From: Lewinellaceae bacterium
Lineage (GTDB): Bacteria; Bacteroidota; Bacteroidia; Chitinophagales; Saprospiraceae
Length of the DNA stretch: 64,000 nucleotides
Assembly (NCBI GenBank): GCA_020636025.1
Contig: JACJYQ010000005.1
Coordinates: forward strand, 1 to 64,000
Direction: 5' to 3'
Shown: one piece after another, positions 42,972-53,300 of the stretch
Layout of the letters: each line of letters begins with the position of its first letter
Position numbering within the stretch: the stretch's first letter is position 1
Notes under the pieces: generated by a model
The model's input: only the letters and a program-made list of their open reading frames with translations
What the model was told of the DNA's origin: nothing
Databases searched by the model: none
Made by a program: the position numbers and the translations under genes

Positions 42972-45413
42972 ATGACTAGATTCATCATTTCTTTAATCAT
43001 TTGTATTCAAGTATCAAGTGCTGCATTCGCGCAGGCAGGGCACTTAAAAAGGGCCAACGACGCCATGCAGGAACTGGACTATATGACGGCGATAGTGGAA
43101 TACCAGCAGGTGTTGCAAAAAGAAGACAACACCGAAGCCAAACTGAATCTCGCTGAGTGTTACCGAAAAATAAACGATATAGAAAACGCAGAATACTGGT
43201 ATGGTCAGATCGTTCGCCTGCCTAATATCAATCCCATTAACAAGCTATACTACGGTATGATGCTGCAGGCCAACGGCAAATGCCCGGTGGCCAGATACTG
43301 GTTGCAGCAATACCTGAAAGCCATGCCTGATGATGCCAGGGGACAGTTTCTGGCCAAGGCATGCGATATGGAAGAGGAATTGCTCAATAAAAACCGGGGC
43401 ATTTACCGCATCACACAATTGCCCATCAATTCGCACCTCGACGATTACGCTCCGGCCATTGTGGGCGATCAGTTGGTGTTTGCCAGCGATAGGGAAACAG
43501 GAGTTGCCGTTAAACGTACAAGCATGTGGACCGGGAATCCATTTGCAGAACTTTTTACCGCCACTTTTCAGGTGGATACCACTGGGTTTGGAGATTTTAG
43601 ATATCAGGTCCCAAGAAAATTCTCCTCTGTGGTCAATACAAAGTTTCACGAAGCCTCCGCCACCTTTAGTGCCGACGGAAATACCGTGTACTTTACCCGA
43701 AACAATTATCTCGATGGAAAAGTGGGCAGAAGTGATGAAGGCCTGGTAAAACTCAGTATTTACTCTGCTAAAAAGGATAAAAACGGCAACTGGGGTGATG
43801 TGACCCTCCTGCCTTTCTGTTCGGATAATTACAATACAGTTCATCCAAGCCTAAGTGCTGACGGTAAACGGATCTACTATTCCAGCAATCGTCCAGGGGG
43901 ATTTGGGGGCATGGATATTTATTACTCCGATTTTTACAACGGATCCTGGGGCCCTTCGATCAGCCTGGGGCCAGTTATCAATACAGAAGGCAATGAAATC
44001 TTCCCCTTCATTCAGGAAAACGGTCGCCTGAACTTTGCTTCAAACGGACACATTGGCCTGGGTGGTCTGGATAATTTTTACTCTGTCAGCATAGGAAAAA
44101 ACGAATGGACGATGCCGGTAAATATCGGTGCGCCGATCAACTCCAATTCAGATGATTTCGGTCTCTGCTACGGGCCTGACGAAAGCTGGGGCTTTTTCTG
44201 CTCTGACAGACCCGGCGGCGCAGGTCGGGACGACATTTATCTTTTTCAAAAGAATTCTGCACCAATCGAATTGTACGTTTTTGACGCTCAAAGCAAAAAG
44301 CCAATCGCCGGTGCTATTGTGGAAAATAGCAACACCAATTTTAAGTTGAGTAGCAATGCCAGCGGCCTGGTGGCCTTTGACATGAAGAAAGCCGAGTGCG
44401 CCAATTTTACCATTTCGAAAAAAGGCTATGAGTCCCTCGAACAAGTGGCTTGTGCAGAAAGCTCCGCCAAAGGATTTGTCACGAGAATTGAGTTTCCGCT
44501 TCAAAAAGTAAGCAACTACACCGTTCAGGGCATCGTATTTGACATGAGCAACGGCTACCCGGCAGAAGGCGCCGGCATTACTCTGTTGAACGACTGCGGC
44601 AAGCCCATTTCCGAAGCCTTTACCACAGGCATTGATGGCCGCTATAAATTTAAACTTGAAAGAAACTGTTGTTACACGATTCGGGCTTCCATGAGTGGAT
44701 TTATCGCAGCAGTTGGCGAAGGTATTTGTACAAAGAATCCGGCCCTTTCACCCACCATGCGGGTAAATCTAAATCTGGAGCCATACCGCGATGCTGAAGG
44801 TTTTATCGTTGACAACAGTGATAAAACTGGCAGACTTCCACGATTCAACAACATTAGTGGTTTGTATGAATACCCTGATGGCAGTCTGGCCAATTTTGAA
44901 TTGGGAAGTGGACTGGAAATCAGAGATGGTGTTTTGTACGACAACGGCGCCCCCAGTCGGCCAGAAGAAAGTCGCTGGCAACGCGGTTCTGATGGGTTTC
45001 TGGTGAATTTATACTACGATTTCAACTCTGCAGATTTGAGATCTGAATCGATGCCGGAACTGGCAAAATTGCTGAAAACATTGCGCGAAAACCCCGACTT
45101 TGAAGTAGAAATTGCTTCTTACACTGATGCCAGAGGAACCGATTCCTACAACATGGATCTTTCGCAAAAAAGAGCGGATGCCGTGGTCAATTGGCTGGTA
45201 TCAAAGGGAATTCCCAGGGCGCAGCTCAGCGCCAAAGGATATGGTGAGACCCGATTGGTAAACCATTGCGGCAATAATGTTCCCTGTACAGAGGCCGAAC
45301 ATCAGCAAAACCGGCGCACAGAATTCCGCATCACCGGCCTGGGAAGCAGCACAATGTCAAAGCCTCCAGAGAAAAAGGTAAAGACCAAAAGCTGTGATGG
45401 ATGTCCGTTTTGA
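42972..45413 (+). CDS. PorE-like OmpA-family protein (TPR, beta-propeller, CarboxypepD-reg, OmpA)
   Basis: An 813-residue exported protein (signal peptide about 1-21). Order of domains: TPR-like helices (~22-130), a PD40/WD40-type propeller (~150-430; YYSSNRPGGFGGMDIYYSD, FFCSDRPGGAGRDDIYLFQ), two carboxypeptidase-regulatory-like domains (~440-620), and a C-terminal OmpA peptidoglycan-binding domain (~680-800: YYDFNSADLRSESMPELAKL, YTDARGTDSYNMDLSQKRAD). This is the domain order of PorE, which links the outer-membrane T9SS complex to the cell wall. It directly follows PorP/SprF. The last residues (KSCDGCPF) are Cys-rich. A hairpin follows. Confidence 0.92.
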   Translation: MTRFIISLIICIQVSSAAFAQAGHLKRANDAMQELDYMTAIVEYQQVLQKEDNTEAKLNLAECYRKINDIENAEYWYGQIVRLPNINPINKLYYGMMLQANGKCPVARYWLQQYLKAMPDDARGQFLAKACDMEEELLNKNRGIYRITQLPINSHLDDYAPAIVGDQLVFASDRETGVAVKRTSMWTGNPFAELFTATFQVDTTGFGDFRYQVPRKFSSVVNTKFHEASATFSADGNTVYFTRNNYLDGKVGRSDEGLVKLSIYSAKKDKNGNWGDVTLLPFCSDNYNTVHPSLSADGKRIYYSSNRPGGFGGMDIYYSDFYNGSWGPSISLGPVINTEGNEIFPFIQENGRLNFASNGHIGLGGLDNFYSVSIGKNEWTMPVNIGAPINSNSDDFGLCYGPDESWGFFCSDRPGGAGRDDIYLFQKNSAPIELYVFDAQSKKPIAGAIVENSNTNFKLSSNASGLVAFDMKKAECANFTISKKGYESLEQVACAESSAKGFVTRIEFPLQKVSNYTVQGIVFDMSNGYPAEGAGITLLNDCGKPISEAFTTGIDGRYKFKLERNCCYTIRASMSGFIAAVGEGICTKNPALSPTMRVNLNLEPYRDAEGFIVDNSDKTGRLPRFNNISGLYEYPDGSLANFELGSGLEIRDGVLYDNGAPSRPEESRWQRGSDGFLVNLYYDFNSADLRSESMPELAKLLKTLRENPDFEVEIASYTDARGTDSYNMDLSQKRADAVVNWLVSKGIPRAQLSAKGYGETRLVNHCGNNVPCTEAEHQQNRRTEFRITGLGSSTMSKPPEKKVKTKSCDGCPF

Positions 45414-45438
45414 TTGATCTACAATATGTGAAATAAAA

Positions 45439-45475
45439 AATCCGATATACGATAAATCAAATCGTATATCGGATT
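45439..45475. terminator. bidirectional hairpin between convergent genes
   Basis: AATCCGATATACGAT (45439-45453) is perfectly mirrored at 45461-45475 around AAATCAA. It has 15 bp and sits between the PorE-like stop (45413) and the stop of a minus-strand gene (45502), preceded by an A run. Its words echo the hairpin at 22840. Confidence 0.75.
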
Positions 45476-45501
45476 CAGGATATCGGAAATTGTATATCAA
45501 A

Positions 45502-46179
45502 TTACCTCACGCCAATAACCTCAACCTCAGCGCCTGTAAGCGAGGGGTTGTACCAGCAATCGATGCGTTGAGATTTGAACCTGAGTACGGCATCTTTTGC
45601 TTCATCGGCGCTGTTATACCCTTTTACGATATAACTGGCACCTGTTGCGCCACCTGGACACTTACTGCCGCTGTGCCACAGCAACATCAAGCCCTCAATG
45701 GCAGGAGCGCGATCTACAGGAGTATCTTTACAATACACTGCAAACTGCACAAAGTGCAATTCAGCAACTGGGGTAAAAATGTCATTTCCTTCCTGGCCGA
45801 CACCCTTCTTTACTTTGCGCTGAACATCCAGACCATTTACAGTCATGGTTGTGGCAGCCGCAGAAGGTGCAGAATATTCAACAGGCGTAGGAGAGCCATC
45901 AGTACTGTACTGTGCAGGGCTTAAGCCTTTTGCAGTAAAAGATTTTTGCGTGGTACCCTGAACCTTGGAAAGAGCAGCCGCGCGACGCGAAGCGCCATCT
46001 TCCACAGCGCCGGTACTGGTGTTGCTGTAGGTTGCAGGTTGTGGCGATTTGGTCGTCGTCTTGGCCGTGCTCGTTTCGGCATTAGGATTATACCGACGTA
46101 CGGTGGTGATTTGAGCAGTTGCAAATGAAACGGTCAACAGGAGTAGGAGCAGTACGAGTGTCTGTTTCTGATTTGTCAT
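45502..46179 (-). CDS. small secreted protein with a SPOR-like C-terminal region
   Basis: A 225-residue exported protein (signal peptide about 1-22, FATAQ). Residues ~25-120 are low-complexity, rich in Ser, Thr, Ala and Pro (ETSTAKTTTKSPQPATY). The C-terminal ~95 residues (LHFVQFAVYCKDTPVDRAPA... GYNSADEAKDAVLRFKSQRIDCWYNP) have the helix-strand rhythm of a SPOR-type domain, including a repeated AVYCK/GASYIVKGYN pattern, but the match is weak. It might bind the cell wall. The gene is convergent with the PorE-like gene. Confidence 0.65.
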   Translation of the reverse strand: MTNQKQTLVLLLLLLTVSFATAQITTVRRYNPNAETSTAKTTTKSPQPATYSNTSTGAVEDGASRRAAALSKVQGTTQKSFTAKGLSPAQYSTDGSPTPVEYSAPSAAATTMTVNGLDVQRKVKKGVGQEGNDIFTPVAELHFVQFAVYCKDTPVDRAPAIEGLMLLWHSGSKCPGGATGASYIVKGYNSADEAKDAVLRFKSQRIDCWYNPSLTGAEVEVIGVR

Positions 46180-46384
46180 GGTGAATTGATGAATGAAAGG
46201 ATAAAATCTCTACAAAAATACCGCATAAAACGGAATTCAAAACAATTCTGCAATTCTCTTGCCAAATTGTCCTGATATCGCAATAACGGTTTAAATACAT
46301 AATCTATTCTGTTTGAGCAGAATAAATTATGGTTACTTTTTAAGCGGGGAAATAAACCTGATTAAAGAAATGCTTTGTTTCTGG

Positions 46385-47176
46385 TTAATGAATGAGCAAA
46401 ATATTTGAGTAAGATCTTCTGCTATCGAGTGAACTTATCTGCACAACATAGGCTCCAGGATAAAGGTTTGTTGGCTTTAGCTCTATGCTTGTTTCGCCCT
46501 GATAATCAATTACTTCACTTTGTAAAATTCTTCCGCTCAAATCCGAGATCGTCAAGGAAAGCTGCCCTGTTTCCAGTTGAAGATTAGTCAATTGAACAGT
46601 TTCACCTGAATAAACCGGATTGGGATAGATGTCAAGCCGGTTTAATGCAGCTGCTTCGTTTGTGCCTGTCAGACAATTGGCTGGTTCAATACCAAGTTGT
46701 TGAAAACGAAAATTGAACACCTGAAGAGTTGGTGGATCAATTTCTTCAATAATAATTCTTGTGGAGTCAATTACATAGAAAGTCGGAAAGCCGGATACAC
46801 CGTAAGCACTAACGACTCCATTACCACCGCCATCTTTCCCGCTGATGGAAGGATAATGTATGTTATAGGTTTGATCATAGGCCATCACTTCTGCATCTGT
46901 ATTCTGGTAATCAATGCCCATAAAGATCACATTGGCATCATTACAGCCGTAATTTTCATAGGCCAGGTTTACTTGCGGACTGTAATACTGACAGGGAATA
47001 CAGGTGGTAAAATAAAAGTCAAGCACCACCACCTTGCCGGCGTCCAGGTATTCATAAAGTGTATGCATTTCTCCATGCGTATCCGTCACGGTAAAATTTG
47101 GCGCCGGATTTCCCACCTGAGAAAAAGTCAATTTTGGTACTAACAACAAGGCAAATAGTAATTTTGAAAAATTCAT
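46385..47176 (-). CDS. T9SS-exported thioredoxin-fold protein
   Basis: 263 residues from MNFSKLLFAL, which begins a signal peptide (about 1-19); a longer reading frame to 47233 would overlap the Kelch gene. The thioredoxin-like core (about 22-160) has the redox motif FYFTTCIPCQYYSP (Cys59, Cys62) and a cis-Pro region GVSGFPTFYVID. The C-terminal ~75 residues are a type A sorting domain (LDIYPNPVYSGETVQL, LYPGAYVVQI, SNILLIH), so the enzyme is carried to the cell surface. TlpA-like thioredoxins normally work in the periplasm, so a surface form is uncommon. The Kelch gene lies 43 bp upstream in the same direction. Confidence 0.85.
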   Translation of the reverse strand: MNFSKLLFALLLVPKLTFSQVGNPAPNFTVTDTHGEMHTLYEYLDAGKVVVLDFYFTTCIPCQYYSPQVNLAYENYGCNDANVIFMGIDYQNTDAEVMAYDQTYNIHYPSISGKDGGGNGVVSAYGVSGFPTFYVIDSTRIIIEEIDPPTLQVFNFRFQQLGIEPANCLTGTNEAAALNRLDIYPNPVYSGETVQLTNLQLETGQLSLTISDLSGRILQSEVIDYQGETSIELKPTNLYPGAYVVQISSLDSRRSYSNILLIH

Positions 47177-47219
47177 GTCAAAAGCTTGAAAGTGATTGAG
47201 GTTTAAAGCATGCGATGGA

Positions 47220-48407
47220 TTATTTAGCAACAAATTTGCCAGTAAACCTTCCCTCTTTCCCAGATAATTGAATAAAATAAACTGAAGGGATAAGTTTGCC
47301 GGTTAGTACTTCGGTCACTACTCCGGTCTCCACATTAAGCTTATTTGCCAATATCTGCCTGCCGCTGAGATCAAACACAGAAAGGTTGTATTCTCCATGG
47401 ATCTGTTGAGACATGTTAAGATATAAAATTCCAGATTCATAATATGGTACAATTGAACCCGTCGTTTTCGCCTCTCCCGTGCTACTGGTTAGATAAGGGC
47501 ATAGTCTAAGCAATTGATAACTTACATCCGGATAAAGCGCGTGATTGCCGCCTATTGTATAAATACAACTGTCCAAAGACACTACATTGTGGTAATCTCT
47601 GCCAACAGGTAATGGCTCGCAAGGTGTATAGGAATTGGTTTGTGTATCAAAAACCCAGCATTCGGTTCGCTCCTCGAAATCATAATAACCACCCAGCAGA
47701 TAAATCTTATCGCCAATGGCGGCTCCTTTAATGGCGTGTGTAGCGTTTGGCAATGCAGGCAACGCAGACCAGGAATCATTCACAGGGTCGTATTTGTGTG
47801 CTAAATTCCTGGGTGCCGTGTATCCGCCGCCGCCAAACCGGTATATATGCCCTTCTGTGGCTACATGTGCTCCATACCAGAACTGGTTATCTGGCAGGTT
47901 ATTCTTTGTTATCCATGCATCATTTACTGGATCGTAAGTCTGGCAAAGGTTCGCAACCCCTTGCCCGGCCAAACTATAGAGAACATCATCCAGTGCAACG
48001 GCATAGTGAATGGCTCTGGCTTGAGTCAATTTTGCTGCTGCAGCCCAGGAATCGCTAGCCGGATCGTACACATAATGACTGTCCAACGGTTGTCCTGATG
48101 TAGGAAATCCGCCACCAAAGAAGTGAATTTTGCCATTTGCCGCCGCCCCTGCCGGTTGTTGTGCCTTATAAGGAACTGGAGCTTTGCTTTCCCAGGTATC
48201 CGTTAATTTATCGTAGGCAAAATGAAGGTTAGTGGCGCCATTGCTTCCACCACCACCCATAATATGAATTTGTCCATCAAGCACAGTTACAACCGGAAAT
48301 GTGAAACGCTCGGGAATGGGCGACAGGGTATCCCATTGTTGAGCGTACTGGATGGCAGGGGTAAGCAAGAATAAAAGCAGAAACTGTAGCAGGGTTTTGT
48401 TTGTCAT
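47220..48407 (-). CDS. T9SS-exported Kelch-repeat protein
   Basis: 395 residues from MTNKTLLQFL, which starts a signal peptide; the frame is open to 48428. A six-bladed Kelch propeller (~25-300) is marked by GGG or GG turns and Y.P..D.W units (IHIMGGGGSNG, THFAYDKLTDTWESKAPVPY, HYVYDPASDSW, HKYDPVNDSWSALPALPNAT, YLLGGYYD). The C-terminal ~75 residues are a type A sorting domain (LSVFDLSGRQILANKLNVE, IPSVYFIQLSG, FTGKFVAK). It is a surface protein, probably a binding module. It precedes the thioredoxin gene in the same direction, which suggests the two are exported together. Confidence 0.88.
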   Translation of the reverse strand: MTNKTLLQFLLLFLLTPAIQYAQQWDTLSPIPERFTFPVVTVLDGQIHIMGGGGSNGATNLHFAYDKLTDTWESKAPVPYKAQQPAGAAANGKIHFFGGGFPTSGQPLDSHYVYDPASDSWAAAAKLTQARAIHYAVALDDVLYSLAGQGVANLCQTYDPVNDAWITKNNLPDNQFWYGAHVATEGHIYRFGGGGYTAPRNLAHKYDPVNDSWSALPALPNATHAIKGAAIGDKIYLLGGYYDFEERTECWVFDTQTNSYTPCEPLPVGRDYHNVVSLDSCIYTIGGNHALYPDVSYQLLRLCPYLTSSTGEAKTTGSIVPYYESGILYLNMSQQIHGEYNLSVFDLSGRQILANKLNVETGVVTEVLTGKLIPSVYFIQLSGKEGRFTGKFVAK

Positions 48408-48556
48408 TGTAGAAAGATCGTTTTTCAAGTAATTCAGTAGCTAAAATACTCACAATACTCGAATCATTTAACAAAAAGTAAATTCCCTCCAGGCTCCAGG
48501 CTCAGTTAGCAACAAAGGATACCTTTGTGTTCCAACTGCCAATTACACAACAAACC

Positions 48557-49240
48557 ATGACCATTACCTACTTTGGACATTCCTGTTTCCTGGTTGAAAC
48601 ATTTGGAGCCCGCTTGTTATTTGATCCCTTTGTGACAGGCAATCCGCTGGCCGGGCATATTGATGTCGATAACATTCGCTGCGACTTTATCCTGGTGTCA
48701 CATTGTCACCAGGATCATATTGGAGATCTGGATCAAATTATGACCAACAATCCGGATGCAACGATTGTCGGTATTTGGGAGGTGCATGACCATTACAGCA
48801 AGAAGGGATACAAAACCCATCCCATGAACAAAGGTGGTTGGTGGAATTTCAATTTCGGTCGGGTTAAAATGGTGCAGGCTGTGCACAGCAGCAGTTTTCC
48901 AGATGGATCATTTGCCGGAGAGCCGGCTGGCTTTGTCGTGGTTGCCAATGACGGCGTTTTGTATTTTGCCGGTGATACAGCTCTCACACTCGATATGCAA
49001 CTCATCCCCAGAACCTGTCCACCGCTTGATGTGGCCATTTTACCAATCGGTTCTAATTTTACCATGAATGCGGACGATGCAGCGATTGCCGCTGAATTTA
49101 TCCAATGCGAGCGGATCATCGGCTGCCACTACGATACTTTTGGATTTATCAAAATCACTCACAACCAGGTTATAAAAACCTTCGCGGATGCAGGCCGGGA
49201 GCTGTTACTGATGAATATTGGTGAATCGCTATCCATTTAA
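48557..49240 (+). CDS. UPF0173-type metallo-beta-lactamase-fold hydrolase
   Basis: 227 residues from MTITYFGHSCFLV; a GTG at 48527 would add 10 residues in front of a start that matches the family. The metal motif is SHCHQDHIGD and further ligand positions lie in VVVANDGVLYFAGDTAL and RIIGCHYDTFG. This is the UPF0173 (YtkL-like) family, cytoplasmic hydrolases with unknown substrates. It is divergent from the Kelch gene, and the acetyltransferase gene follows after 27 bp in the same frame. Confidence 0.92.
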   Translation: MTITYFGHSCFLVETFGARLLFDPFVTGNPLAGHIDVDNIRCDFILVSHCHQDHIGDLDQIMTNNPDATIVGIWEVHDHYSKKGYKTHPMNKGGWWNFNFGRVKMVQAVHSSSFPDGSFAGEPAGFVVVANDGVLYFAGDTALTLDMQLIPRTCPPLDVAILPIGSNFTMNADDAAIAAEFIQCERIIGCHYDTFGFIKITHNQVIKTFADAGRELLLMNIGESLSI

Positions 49241-49267
49241 TGTTTAACCCTGATTAATAATTTCCAT

Positions 49268-49795
49268 TTGAAAGCACAATTCCAACCGTTTCCTGTTTTG
49301 TTAACCAAACGCCTGCAATTGCGTCAGATGCAGGACCGCGACAGTCCTGAATTGTTTGAACAAAGGACCATGCCGGAGATGTTGACTTACACCGAAATAA
49401 AACCACCGGAAAATGAAGAAGAGGTTGTTCGGTTTATTCAAAAAATAAATGACAGTATCAGCCAAAATGCGAGTATTTATTGGGGATTAAGTCTCCAGAA
49501 TCAGGCAAAATTGATGGGGACCATTTGTCTTTGGAACTTGTCTCCGGAGACAAATTCAGCAGAAATAGGGTTTTCACTCCACCCTGAGTTTCAAAAACAA
49601 GGGTTTATGCAGGAAGCTTTAAAAGCTGTATTGGCTTTTGGGTTTGGTAAAATGGAACTGGATACCATCATGGCATATTCACAGCCCGAGAACATCCCAT
49701 CATTAAAACTGTTACAAAACCACGGCTTTGAATTCAAAGAAAAAGTCGACAAGTACAACGTGTATTCAAATAATAATTTTTCTGCTGCGTTGTGA
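49268..49795 (+). CDS. GNAT acetyltransferase (RimJ/RimL-type)
   Basis: A 175-residue GNAT-family protein. The start is taken as TTG at 49268, because the usual family opening TKRLQLRQMQDRD is present downstream of it and the next ATG (Met21) would cut into it. The fold is visible as YWGLSLQNQAKLMGTICLWN, AEIGFSLHPEFQKQGFMQEAL, and the acetyl-CoA loop region HPEFQKQGFM. It transfers acetyl groups, probably to a protein N-terminus or small molecule. Likely co-transcribed with the metallo-hydrolase 27 bp upstream. Confidence 0.85.
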   Translation: MKAQFQPFPVLLTKRLQLRQMQDRDSPELFEQRTMPEMLTYTEIKPPENEEEVVRFIQKINDSISQNASIYWGLSLQNQAKLMGTICLWNLSPETNSAEIGFSLHPEFQKQGFMQEALKAVLAFGFGKMELDTIMAYSQPENIPSLKLLQNHGFEFKEKVDKYNVYSNNNFSAAL

Positions 49796-50386
49796 CGCCC
49801 GCCTACAGGTTCAGTCTAAAGTCCAGCGATTAAACTTATTCCTGAAAGTGATCATCCTGTATCTCATTCATGACCAAGCCATTGCAAATGGTTTTTAAGG
49901 AATAAATATCCGCTAAGTGACATAATCCTGTTTTGAAGTCATTAAGCAAATTGTTAATATTTTTTAAACAATGTGCTTTTAATTAGCGTATAATGAAGGG
50001 TTTTTAGTGTGAATTATGTTTTTAAAATCCTAACACGAGAATTGTGGTCCGATTTTAGCATGGTTTTTGACTAACTAGAATACCTGCAAAATTGTATATG
50101 ATTTTGATGGTTTACTGAAAACTGATTTACCGCATTCCAAAATCGACTTACGAACCGAAGTGTAAGGCGGCAAAGCCAAAAGACAAACCCATCAATTTCC
50201 GTTTCTGAATTGGGAAAAAAGTGTTGCTTTTTTCTTAATTTGCTGCGTCTTTTTAATCATCTTCCTTTTGAGCAAAATTACAGTGATAGCAGATCGCTAT
50301 TTTGTTCAACCGTCCTGCCTTACGTTACACTTTCAATCACCTGAAAAAGGTCTCAATAACGTATCATTCACTATTAGGACGACTTT
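49796..50386. other. 591-bp intergenic region before the HYR adhesin
   Basis: AT-rich and without a credible ORF. CCATTGCAAATGGTTTTT near 49881 is a small hairpin with a T tract (weak terminator). TTAATTTG at 50235-50242 and TCCTTTTG near 50264-50271 are near-consensus promoter words with 21-bp spacing; they could be a -33/-7 pair for the adhesin gene, with low confidence. I see no repeat or mobile element. Confidence 0.35.
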
Positions 50387-53300
50387 ATGTTCCCATTTGA
50401 AAAACACTTTGAAACAACAAAAAGAAGTATCTTCCTAACTCCACTTCTTTTTATCGCAGTCTTTTGCCTTTCTTTTTTCCAGGCAAACACCACAGCTGCT
50501 CAAACTTGCGAATTTAATTCCAAGATCCTCTCATCTGATTTCCCCTTTGAAAACTGTCCAGTCGGAGTAGACACCATCATCATTCGGGATACATTTGAGA
50601 TCAACACCAATTACGAACCATTTCCTGGCAATGGAGGACTTCCCTTTGAAGGCATTCTGAGAGTGGAAGACGGAGGTGTTTTGTACTGGAGTTCCCCAGC
50701 CACTTTAAAACTCGGCATTAACGCAAGAATCCTCTTGTACGACAGCGGCCATATCTATCCGGGCAGCCCAACCGACATTGGTTGCAACCCGTTCATGAAG
50801 ATATTTTTTGATACCGAGGAGCTTGCTAATTGCAGTGGTGGATCCCTTCACAATTTTTCGGATGTTAACCAGGCCGGATGTTTCGATGGTACAGGCATTT
50901 GTTGTGATGCAACCATCACAGTCCTGGAACATTCGGGATATTCCAATGACAATGCGCTTTGTTCACCCGGTGATTCTGTAACCCTCTCGGTTTATGGAAG
51001 CGGAAACCTTGATTATGATTTTTCCTGGTACCCGGTTATCGGACCAGAAAATGGACCATACACAGTAGCTCAATATCAGACAACCACTTATTCTGTGAGC
51101 ATTACAGCTATTTTCGATCCTTATGGTCCAGCTGATCCATACTTGCTTACTTGCGGTTCTTCGTCAAAGGTGACAAATAATACCACCATAAACCTGATAG
51201 CCAACACAACACCAGTTCCTTGTGCAAGCTCGGCTACAGGCACTGTGAACCTTACCGTAAGTGGGGGCACTGCTCCTTACAAATATATATGGTCTAATGA
51301 CGCTACTACTGAAGATCTAAACAACCTTACAGCAGGAACTTATACTGTTACAGTAACAGATTCAAAAGGTTGTACCCAAATTAAAACTGCAACAGTAGCC
51401 ACCGTTGACAATACGCCTCCAACCCTGGCATGTCCAGCTAACGGCAGCGGCGTTGCAGATCCGGGGCTTTGCACTACTACAATCAGCAGCATTGATGCAA
51501 CTTTCAGCGACAATTGTCCTTCAGCCTTGCTTCTTTATAATATAAGTGGAGCAACCAGCGCAAGCGGAACCGGACAACTTTCAAACTCAATGGCTTTTGA
51601 AAGCGGCACAAGCAATGTTACCTACACCGTTGATGATGGTTCAAATCAGGTTTCCTGTTCCTTTAGTGTACAAGTTCAGGATAATCAATTCCCTACAGCA
51701 ACTAACCCACCTACCATTACAGGCATTCAATGCTACAGTGGACTACCGGCAGTAGACACAGAAGTAGTAACCGATGAGGCCGACAACTGCGGTACGCCCA
51801 CTGTTACTTTTCAAAGTCAAAGCGTAATTGGCGGCATGGGCTGCCCTGGAAACCCGATGATCGTTTCCAGAAAATACCGCGTAACTGACCCATCCGGAAA
51901 CGGAATCACGGTGACTCAGTTTCTGCACATTGCAGATGATACAAATCCGGTATTTACCAACGTCCCCAGCAATATCACCGTAAATTGTGAGTCAATTCCA
52001 GGAGTTGGCACGGCCAAAGCTGTTGATAATTGCACTGAAATCACTCAGGTTACTTATCTGGGAGAAACAAGAACCAATGGCGCCTGCTCAGATTCCTATA
52101 CTCTTACCAGAAGCTGGAAGGCGCAGGATGATTGTGGCAATTCAGTAACCACAGCACAGGTCATCACCGTAATTGACAATATTCCTCCTGTATTTTCATC
52201 AACTCCTTCAGATGTTACAGTAAGCTGTGAATCAATTCCGGCGGTAGGAACACCCGCTGCCTCGGATAACTGTGATGGAGCGGTTTCCATAACCTTCCTT
52301 GGTGAAAATATCGTATCTGGTACTTGTCAGGACAGCTATACTCTCTACAGAAGCTGGAAAGCCGAAGACAACTGTGGAAATACCAATACCACTGAACAGG
52401 TAATTACCGTCCGGGATACACAAAAGCCGACATTCACCAGTGTGCCTGCAAATGCCGTTGTTTCCTGCGACGCCATTCCACCGGTTGGCACACCTGCGGC
52501 CAGCGACAATTGTGATGCAGATGTGACCATTACTTATTTGGGAGAAACATCCGCAGCAGGGTCTTGCTCGTCAAACTACAATCTGACCAGATCCTGGCAG
52601 GCCGAAGACAATTGCGGAAACACCAATATTGCTACCCAAACCATTACTGTACAGGATGTTACCAAGCCTGTGTTTAGTTCTGTTCCTGCCAATGTGACTG
52701 TTTCTTGTGATGCTATTCCTGCGGCTGGAAATGCAAGTGCTACAGACAATTGCGATCCAAACGTTTCTGTAATTTATAATGGCGAAACAAGAACCAATGG
52801 TGGCTGTGCATACAGCTATACCATCACCAGAACATGGACCGCTACTGATATTTGTGGTAATTCTCAAACTGCCACACAGTTAATCAGTGTAGAAGACAAT
52901 ACAGCCCCAGTATTTACCAGCACACCGGCTGATGTAACGGTATCATGCGATGCGATCCCGAACATTGACTCACCAGAAGCCACTGATAATTGTGCTTCTA
53001 ACGTAAACATCACTTATGGTGGTGAAATAAGGGAAGATGGCGGTTGCCAATACACCTATCGCCTTCGCCGCAGTTGGACCGCTATGGATGAATGTGGCAA
53101 TGCATCCACTACCGAACAGGTAATTGATGTTCAAGATACCACGGCTCCAGTTTTCGACGTGGTTCCAGCCAATATTACGGTGAGCTGCGATGCTATCCCT
53201 GCCATTGGCACTGCGCTTGCTTCGGACAATTGTGATCCATCTGTGAATGTTGGATTCCAGGGAGAACATCGGTTTGATGGCGGCTGTGCGCAAAGTTATT

